DNA from: CAMTWZ01 sp964412365 | GTDB taxonomy: Bacteria; Bacteroidota; Rhodothermia; Balneolales; HLUCCA01 | Length of the DNA: 18,997 nucleotides | Assembly (NCBI GenBank): GCA_964412365.1 | Contig: CAYPOI010000050.1 | Span: 1 to 18,997, forward strand | Reading direction: 5' to 3' | Part shown: piece by piece, positions 13,693 to 18,997 of the stretch | How positions within the stretch are numbered: the stretch's first letter is position 1 | Layout of the letters: each line of letters opens with the position of its first letter | Translations under genes and position numbers: made by a program | The notes under the pieces: generated by a model | The model's input: the letters and a program-made list of their open reading frames with translations, nothing else | What the model was told of the DNA's origin: nothing | Databases searched by the model: none

Positions 13693-15041
13693 CGAGTATA
13701 AACGATATACTCCCAAGGTTGGAGTGAAAATTCCTGTTTGTTGGTCATTTCGGTGTCGGTTCCGCTGAACAGGTTCTTGAAACGTCCTTTGAGTTTATCG
13801 GATCGGATGGAAACCTTCACCGCATCGGGACTCAAGTTCAAGACCACCACAATCTGGCAATCATCCTTTTCACGGATGAATGCCAGAACTCGGTCATCAT
13901 CCGATGTCGGAATTGCGACAGCCTGTGATCCATGGATACCGTTATGCAATGCCGGGTGATCCAGATTCAGCTGCATCAGCGTCTGATAGAATGACCAAAA
14001 ACTAGTATCGGGACGTTGAACCACGTCTTTCTCGAAAAAATCCAACGCTTTCGGGTTTCCATATTCCTGTCCGTTGTAAATCAGCGGCATGCCGTCGATG
14101 AGGGATGCAAGCACAGCGAAGGTTTTGACTCCATCACCCATCCGAACGAATTCGGTTCCGTTCCAGGAATTCTCATCATGATTGGATGTGAATTGCATGC
14201 GATAGGCATGGGCAGGGAAACGGGCTCGGTCTTCTTCCAATGATCCGAAAATGGCACGGGCGGAGGTGTCGCCGCGGGCGACCCGGTTGAACTGATGATG
14301 CATGTTCCAAGCATATGACATGTCGAACGCCTCGTTATGATGCTCCGGACTCTCCGCTTCAGCTAACATGAAGACGGGTTTGATATCGTCCAATTCCTTA
14401 CGAACGCGGTTCCAGAACTCCACTGGCACTTTATAGGCCACATCACAGCGATATCCGTCGATGTCGAACTCACGAACCCAGTAGGCCATTGCCGAAGCCA
14501 TATAATCGTGAGTGGCAGGATTGTTGTAGTTGAGCTGAATCACATCCGTCCAATCGGTCCCACGAGGAGGGGTGAAGGAGCCTGTGCTGTCGGTATCGAA
14601 GAACTCGGGATTTGTGGTGGCCACTGGATTGTCCCACGCGGTATGGTTGGCCACCCAATCCAAAATTACAACCATGCCATTGGCATGTGCCGCATTCACC
14701 AAATCACGGAAATCTTGTTCGGTTCCGAACTCCGGATTCACCTCGAAAAAATCTTGCACCGCGTAATAACTTCCGAGGCTTCCTTTCCGGTTCACCTCGC
14801 CGATCGGATGGATCGGCATGAGCCACAGGATTTTCACTCCAAGATCCGCTAGTTCCGGAAGTTTCTGCTCGAATGCCTTGAACGTTCCTTCTTCGCTGAA
14901 CTGACGAATATTCACTTCATAGATTGTAGCATTTCGGCTCCATTCGACATTTCGGAACCCCGTATCCGGACGTGCGCAGTGCAAAAGAAATAAGGAGATA
15001 CTAATGAGCAGTCCATTGTAAAAAGCCTTAACCGGATTCAT
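13689..15041 (-). CDS. Alpha-amylase family glycoside hydrolase (GH13), probable lipoprotein
   Basis: A 450-residue GH13 enzyme expected to hydrolyse alpha-glucans outside the cytoplasm. The N-terminus MNPVKAFYNGLLISISLFLLHC looks like a lipoprotein signal with Cys22, but His at -1 is unusual for a lipobox, so simple secretion is also possible. The barrel has region I DWVANH (128-133), region II GYRCDVAY with nucleophile Asp200, region III MLAEAE with acid/base Glu228, and region IV SNHDENS with Asp289. A short beta-sandwich domain C ends the protein, finishing with EYIVYTR. No carbohydrate-binding module is visible. The gene stands alone on the minus strand. It converges on pta with overlapping stop codons and diverges from sufB, sharing a 77-nt intergenic region. 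A run AAAAAAAGG lies about 6 nt before its ATG and may serve as ribosome-binding site. Confidence 0.9.
   Translation of the reverse strand: MNPVKAFYNGLLISISLFLLHCARPDTGFRNVEWSRNATIYEVNIRQFSEEGTFKAFEQKLPELADLGVKILWLMPIHPIGEVNRKGSLGSYYAVQDFFEVNPEFGTEQDFRDLVNAAHANGMVVILDWVANHTAWDNPVATTNPEFFDTDSTGSFTPPRGTDWTDVIQLNYNNPATHDYMASAMAYWVREFDIDGYRCDVAYKVPVEFWNRVRKELDDIKPVFMLAEAESPEHHNEAFDMSYAWNMHHQFNRVARGDTSARAIFGSLEEDRARFPAHAYRMQFTSNHDENSWNGTEFVRMGDGVKTFAVLASLIDGMPLIYNGQEYGNPKALDFFEKDVVQRPDTSFWSFYQTLMQLNLDHPALHNGIHGSQAVAIPTSDDDRVLAFIREKDDCQIVVVLNLSPDAVKVSIRSDKLKGRFKNLFSGTDTEMTNKQEFSLQPWEYIVYTR
13694..13712. terminator. Inverted repeat at the pta/amylase convergent junction
   Basis: Perfect 7-bp arms GAGTATA (13694-13700) and TATACTC (13706-13712) enclose the 5-nt loop AACGA, starting one base after the pta stop and lying within the last codons of the amylase gene. 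A second, competing 5-bp stem ACTCC/GGAGT (13709-13713 with 13721-13725) shares its left arm. There is no T run on either strand, so a classical intrinsic terminator is not supported; a role at the transcript 3' end for either gene is inferred from position only. Confidence 0.3.
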
Positions 15042-15118
15042 AAACCGCCTTTTTTTCGTATATTAAATCTAAATAACAACGTGCGACTATTTATAGCACG
15101 TCATCTTTAAGGTACTGA
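15042..15118. promoter_or_regulatory. Divergent amylase/sufB intergenic region with a dyad operator candidate
   Basis: This AT-rich gap must promote both the leftward amylase gene and the rightward suf operon. It contains a perfect 6-bp dyad, ACGTGC (15079-15084) and GCACGT (15096-15101), separated by 11 nt whose middle reads CTATTTATA, a possible -10-like element. A repressor bound to the dyad would cover that element. suf operons are commonly controlled by Fe-S-sensing Rrf2-type (IscR/SufR) or Fur-like repressors, but no such regulator gene is in the window, and the dyad does not obviously match the classical cyanobacterial SufR or E. coli IscR sites. The dyad is seen; the regulation is inferred. 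Confidence 0.4.
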
Positions 15119-16561
15119 ATGAGCCAAACCGACGCATTAGATTCTTTTGTATCCCAGCCATACAAATATGGCTTTGTCACAGACGTCGCCTACGAAGAAT
15201 TCCCTCGCGGATTGAATGAAGACGTGATCCGCCTCCTGTCCGAGAAAAAAGGCGAACCGGAATTCATGTTGGAGTTCCGTCTTAAAGCCTATCGGCACTG
15301 GTTGACCATGACCGAGCCCAAATGGCCAAACGTGTCCTATCCGCAAGTGGATTTTCAGGATCTGATTTACTACTCCGCTCCCAAATTCAAGCCACAGTTG
15401 AACAGCTTGGATGAATTGGATCCGCTGATTCTCGAAACGTATGAGAAATTGGGAATTCCGCTGTCTGAGCAAAAGCGCTTGGCGAATGTGGCGGTGGATG
15501 CGGTCTTTGATTCGGTTTCCGTTGCAACTACCTTCCGCGAAAAATTATATGATGCCGGCGTGATCTTCTGTTCGATTTCGGAAGCCATCCGCGAACATCC
15601 CGAGTTGGTCAAGAAATACATAGGATCGGTTATTCCTGCTGGCGATAACTACTATGCCGCGTTGAATTCCGCTGTCTTTACAGATGGATCGTTCTGTTTC
15701 ATTCCGAAAGGAGTGAAATGTCCGATGGAGCTGTCGACCTATTTCCGGATCAACAATGCGGAATCGGGTCAGTTTGAACGCACACTGATCATCGCCGAAG
15801 AAGGCGCATCCGTCAGTTATTTGGAAGGATGCACCGCTCCGCAATTCAGCCGTACGCAATTGCATGCCGCCGTTGTGGAACTTGTGGCTCTGGATAATGC
15901 CGAAATCAAGTACTCAACGGTTCAGAACTGGTTTTCCGGGGATGAGAACGGCGTTGGTGGCATCTATAATTTTGTGACCAAACGAGGCATTTGCAAAGGG
16001 GTGAACTCGAAGATTTCGTGGACCCAAGTCGAAACCGGTTCCGCTATCACCTGGAAATATCCGTCTGTGATTCTGAAAGGGGATAACTCGGTAGGCGAAT
16101 TCTATTCCGTTGCCGTCACGAACAACAAGATGCAGGCGGATACGGGCACGAAAATGATCCATATCGGCAAGAACACGAAAAGCACGATCGTATCGAAAGG
16201 GATTTCGGCTGGCGAATCGCACAACAGCTATCGCGGACTCGTGAAAATCGCCAAAGGCGCCGAAAATGCCCGTAATTATTCGGTTTGTGATTCCATGCTC
16301 ATCGGCGACCAATGCTCGGCGAACACATTTCCTTACATCGAATCGGCGAACAGCACGGCTCGTGTGGAGCACGAAGCCACGACCTCGAAAATCGGTGAAG
16401 ACCAGATCTTCTACCTGCAACAGCGTGGCATCGACGAAGAAAATGCGATTTCGTTGATCATCAACGGGTTTGTGAAGGATGTCTTCAAGGAATTACCGAT
16501 GGAATTTGCCGTCGAAGCGACCAAGCTCTTGAGCATCAAGCTCGAAGGCAGTGTCGGCTAA
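15119..16561 (+). CDS. sufB: Fe-S cluster assembly scaffold SufB
   Basis: SufB with SufC and SufD forms the SufBC2D scaffold on which new Fe-S clusters are built. The 480 residues fit the family. Markers are SAPKFKPQLNSLDELDP, FCFIPKGVKCPMELSTYFRI, EGCTAPQ with Cys238, and LIGDQCSANTFPYIE with Cys399, the counterparts of the two functionally important cysteines of E. coli SufB (254 and 405). The C-terminus is highly conserved (HEATTSKIGEDQIFYLQQRG). The ATG follows the intergenic dyad region by 17 nt, and sufB is the first gene of the operon; sufC follows after 36 nt. No sufT, sufA or Rrf2 regulator precedes it in this window. Confidence 0.97.
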   Translation: MSQTDALDSFVSQPYKYGFVTDVAYEEFPRGLNEDVIRLLSEKKGEPEFMLEFRLKAYRHWLTMTEPKWPNVSYPQVDFQDLIYYSAPKFKPQLNSLDELDPLILETYEKLGIPLSEQKRLANVAVDAVFDSVSVATTFREKLYDAGVIFCSISEAIREHPELVKKYIGSVIPAGDNYYAALNSAVFTDGSFCFIPKGVKCPMELSTYFRINNAESGQFERTLIIAEEGASVSYLEGCTAPQFSRTQLHAAVVELVALDNAEIKYSTVQNWFSGDENGVGGIYNFVTKRGICKGVNSKISWTQVETGSAITWKYPSVILKGDNSVGEFYSVAVTNNKMQADTGTKMIHIGKNTKSTIVSKGISAGESHNSYRGLVKIAKGAENARNYSVCDSMLIGDQCSANTFPYIESANSTARVEHEATTSKIGEDQIFYLQQRGIDEENAISLIINGFVKDVFKELPMEFAVEATKLLSIKLEGSVG

Positions 16562-16597
16562 ACCCCAGTTTATTTACTTCAATCTTATCATTCGTAC

Positions 16598-17350
16598 ATG
16601 TTAGTCATACAAAATCTGCACGCTTCGGTCGAAGGTGTCGACATCTTACGCGGGATCAATCTCGAAATCAACGCAGGGGAGGTCCATGCGATCATGGGTC
16701 CGAACGGAAGTGGTAAAAGCACCTTGTCGAAGGTGATCGCAGGCCATCCCGCCTATGAAATCACCCAAGGCGACATCCTGTTCGAAGGACAAAGCATTTT
16801 GGAAATGGATCCCGATGAGCGTGCTCGCTTGGGCTTGTTCCTGGCGTTTCAATATCCAGTCGAAATTCCAGGTGTCACCAATGCCATGATGTTGCGTCAA
16901 GCCTACAACGGCATCCGCCGCGACCAAGGCTTGGATGAACTCGATCCGCTCGAATTCGACGATTATCTGACCGAAAAATGCGAACTCGTTGAAATGGATG
17001 CATCCCTGGTGGACCGCAATGTGAATGAAGGATTCTCCGGTGGCGAGAAAAAACGCAATGAAATCCTTCAAATGGCGGTCCTGAACCCGAAAATGGCTCT
17101 GTTGGATGAGACCGACTCCGGATTGGACATCGATGCCCTGAAAGTCGTGTCGAACGGCATCAATAAAATCCGTGGTAACGACAAAGCCGTGCTTCTGGTC
17201 ACCCACTATCAACGCATCCTCAATTACATCACCCCAGATTTCGTGCATGTGCTGGTCAAAGGCCGCATCGTGAAATCCGGTGGCAAAGAATTGGCGCTTC
17301 AGCTCGAAGCCGAAGGATACGATACCATCTTGGATGCTGCCAGCGTATGA
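16598..17350 (+). CDS. sufC: Fe-S assembly ATPase SufC
   Basis: An ABC-type ATPase, not a transporter, that drives conformational change of the SufBCD complex. The 250 residues contain Walker A GPNGSGKST at 34-42, a Q-loop FQYP near 84-87, the SufC-specific signature FSGGEKKRNEILQ (from 146), Walker B MALLDETDSGLD (166-177; the catalytic position after Asp170 is Glu171) and the switch His203 in VTHYQR. The ATG is 36 nt after the sufB stop, the largest gap within the suf operon, with no recognisable Shine-Dalgarno or terminator in it. Its stop overlaps the sufD start as ATGA. Confidence 0.97.
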   Translation: MLVIQNLHASVEGVDILRGINLEINAGEVHAIMGPNGSGKSTLSKVIAGHPAYEITQGDILFEGQSILEMDPDERARLGLFLAFQYPVEIPGVTNAMMLRQAYNGIRRDQGLDELDPLEFDDYLTEKCELVEMDASLVDRNVNEGFSGGEKKRNEILQMAVLNPKMALLDETDSGLDIDALKVVSNGINKIRGNDKAVLLVTHYQRILNYITPDFVHVLVKGRIVKSGGKELALQLEAEGYDTILDAASV

Positions 17351-18597
17351 GTGAGAGCCCGAATTTAACGCTTCCGCTATCGTCTGAGCCATCCATGGCT
17401 GAGTCTCAATTCGCATCGCTCGCGTTTCCGAATTCGCGCGATGAAGAATGGCGTTTCACATCCTTGCGCTCGATGTGGAACCAACCGTTTTCATTCTTGG
17501 ATGGGGATGCTCACGCAGCCGCATCCCTCATCGCGGATCTAGACTTGTCCGAAACCATCGGCCGACGCATCGTTTTTGTGAACGGCATGATGAATGCATC
17601 CCTGTCGGATCTCTCCGATTTACCGGATGGGGTTTCTGTAAAACCCATCCGCGAGGCTGCCGAGCAAATCGGTCAAGCCGATTCCTTTGTCGATGATTAC
17701 TTCGCATCGCTGAACACCGCCTATTTTCAAGATGGAGTGGCGATCCATGCATCCAGAAACATCGTTTCTACTGCCCCGATCGGCATTTATCACCTAGTCA
17801 CGAATGCGGAAGCATTGGTACTGCCCCGGATTTTGTACACTGGCGAATCCTTTTCCGAAATCAGTCTCATCGAAGTCTTCGCTGGGGTGGATGATGCCAT
17901 TTATTTGCATGTTCCCTTCACCGAAGTGATCTTGAAGGATGAAGCTCGCTTGCACCATTTCCGTGTCCAGAAGGAAGGAAACGCCGGTTTGCACATCAAT
18001 CGCTCCTCGAGCGTGTTGGGACGCGCATCCGACCTGCAATCGTTCACGATCTCAATAGGTGCTCGATTATTCCGTCACGACAACCGTGCGGCGATGGATG
18101 GGGAAGGTGGTCACGCGACCATCGACGGACTCGTACTGGTTCACGAAAACCAGATCAGCGACACGCATTCGATCCTCGACCACCGCAAGCCGAACTGCAC
18201 CTCTCATCAGCTGCATAAATGCATTGTCGATGGAATGGGAACGTCTGTGTTCAATGGCAAGATATTCGTGCGTCAGATTGCTCAGAAGACCGATTCGTAT
18301 CAAGCGAATCACAACATGCAATTGTCGCATCATGGAATGGTTTACACCAAACCGCAGTTGGAGATATTCGCAGATGATGTGAAATGCTCGCATGGCGCCA
18401 CAATCGGACAGATCGACGACGAACAATTGTTCTATCTGAAAAGCCGTGGCCTCACCGAACTCCAAACCCGTTATTTGCTGACATTCGGTTTCGCAGCTCA
18501 AATCGTGAATGCCTTGCCAGAAGGCAGCCTTCGCGACCGCCTCACCCGAGAAGTCGACACATTCACCCGTAAACGATTCGAAGTAGAAACAGTATGA
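17347..18597 (+). CDS. sufD: Fe-S cluster assembly protein SufD
   Basis: SufD is the SufB paralogue completing the SufBC2D scaffold, needed for iron handling during cluster assembly. The 416 residues show the expected divergent N-terminus, with the typical NSRDEEWRFTSL, and a conserved beta-helix C-terminal part. KCSHGATIGQIDDEQLFYL includes His349, the counterpart of the important His360 of E. coli SufD. The protein ends with the helical QTRYLLTFGFAAQIVNAL. The ATG at 17347 overlaps the sufC stop (ATGA); a later Met at residue 17 would leave fewer N-terminal residues and lose the coupling. Its stop again overlaps the next gene as ATGA. Confidence 0.95.
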   Translation: MSESPNLTLPLSSEPSMAESQFASLAFPNSRDEEWRFTSLRSMWNQPFSFLDGDAHAAASLIADLDLSETIGRRIVFVNGMMNASLSDLSDLPDGVSVKPIREAAEQIGQADSFVDDYFASLNTAYFQDGVAIHASRNIVSTAPIGIYHLVTNAEALVLPRILYTGESFSEISLIEVFAGVDDAIYLHVPFTEVILKDEARLHHFRVQKEGNAGLHINRSSSVLGRASDLQSFTISIGARLFRHDNRAAMDGEGGHATIDGLVLVHENQISDTHSILDHRKPNCTSHQLHKCIVDGMGTSVFNGKIFVRQIAQKTDSYQANHNMQLSHHGMVYTKPQLEIFADDVKCSHGATIGQIDDEQLFYLKSRGLTELQTRYLLTFGFAAQIVNALPEGSLRDRLTREVDTFTRKRFEVETV

Positions 18598-18997
18598 TCG
18601 ATAACATGGCCATTAGAAAAGAGTTTCCGATTCTCAACCGAATCGTGAATGGTCATGTTTTGGCGTATCTGGATAATGCGGCCTCGTCGCAGATGCCGCA
18701 ATCGGTGATTGATTCGTACAACACCTACTATCGCACAATACACTCGAATGTGCATCGAGGCGTGCATACGCTCAGTCAGCAAGCCACTGATGCGTACGAA
18801 GCCGCCCGCGACCGGGTTCAGTCCTTCATCCATGCGAAAAGCCGCAAAGAAGTCATTTTCACGACCGGAACCACCGATAGCATCAACCTGATCGCATCCA
18901 GCTATGGCGAAACCTTTTTGAAGGAAGGGGATGTGATCCTGGTCTCGAACATGGAGCATCACGCCAATATCGTGCCCTGGGTGCAGTTGGCGAAGAA
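18594..18997 (+). CDS. sufS: Cysteine desulfurase SufS (3' part beyond window)
   Basis: Only the first 134 codons are visible. The enzyme is a PLP-dependent fold type I protein that removes sulfur from cysteine and passes it, usually through SufE or SufU, to SufB. Visible markers are YLDNAASSQMP (most relatives have NAATTQ), SNVHRGVHTLSQQAT, FTTGTTDSINLIA and MEHHANIVPW with His123, the same number as in E. coli SufS, where it stacks on PLP. The PLP lysine and the active-site cysteine lie beyond the edge. ATG at 18594 overlaps the sufD stop (ATGA); an alternative ATG four codons later (18606) would be nearly equivalent. Confidence 0.95.
   Translation, partial: MIDNMAIRKEFPILNRIVNGHVLAYLDNAASSQMPQSVIDSYNTYYRTIHSNVHRGVHTLSQQATDAYEAARDRVQSFIHAKSRKEVIFTTGTTDSINLIASSYGETFLKEGDVILVSNMEHHANIVPWVQLAK

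Noticed and set aside
16646..17416. Long open frame (256 codons) antisense to sufC
   Set aside because: It lies opposite a clearly conserved SufC with all ABC motifs, and its translation shows no recognisable motif; it is a by-product of sufC codon use.
1..18997. tRNA genes, CRISPR arrays, insertion sequences, prophage or attachment sites
   Set aside because: No tRNA-like cloverleaf, regularly spaced repeat, transposase/integrase motif or terminal inverted repeat was recognised on reading; dispersed repeats were not searched computationally.

Overview
The window is gene-dense bacterial chromosome at roughly 50% GC, with almost no intergenic space. No rRNA, tRNA, CRISPR array, insertion sequence or phage gene was seen. 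MetG with a C-terminal tRNA-binding domain, a SufBCDS operon, lipoprotein signals, frequent absence of Shine-Dalgarno sequences and use of TTG starts suggest a Gram-negative member of the Bacteroidota/FCB group (Balneolia- or Rhodothermia-like). That placement is an inference from protein flavour, not a computed result.

Layout. (1) Positions 1-3885, minus strand: a SpoU-type RNA 2'-O-methyltransferase, then metG, then a pullulanase-like GH13 debranching enzyme that runs off the left edge. Spacing is tight: an 11-nt gap, then an ATGA overlap. (2) Positions 3970-13692, plus strand: nine genes with gaps of at most 17 nt or with overlaps: greA, UDP-glucose 6-dehydrogenase, UDP-glucuronate decarboxylase (UDP-xylose synthase), a NodU/CmcH-type carbamoyltransferase, an SxtJ-like membrane protein, ackA, a lipoprotein with an SH3-like and a degenerate caspase-like domain, an EamA/DMT transporter, and pta. 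(3) Positions 13689-15041, minus strand: a lipoprotein alpha-amylase (GH13), convergent with pta, the two stop codons overlapping. (4) Positions 15119-18997, plus strand: sufB, sufC, sufD and the 5' part of sufS, preceded by a short intergenic region with a dyad symmetry.

How the genes work together. Ugd and the decarboxylase convert UDP-glucose to UDP-glucuronate and then UDP-xylose, a precursor for a surface glycan. The carbamoyltransferase and SxtJ-like protein just downstream could add a carbamoyl group to a small molecule or glycan, perhaps at the membrane. AckA and Pta form the acetate/acetyl-phosphate/acetyl-CoA node, but here a pseudo-caspase lipoprotein and a transporter lie between them. 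The two GH13 enzymes point to alpha-glucan use: one has no visible export signal, the other looks exported. SufBCDS builds Fe-S clusters.

The least ordinary parts are the lipoprotein at 10172-11911, whose caspase-like domain appears to lack both catalytic residues; the carbamoyltransferase/SxtJ pair without its usual third small partner; and several short inverted repeats at gene junctions (3323-3348, 6706-6723, 13694-13712, 15079-15101). The rest looks like housekeeping.
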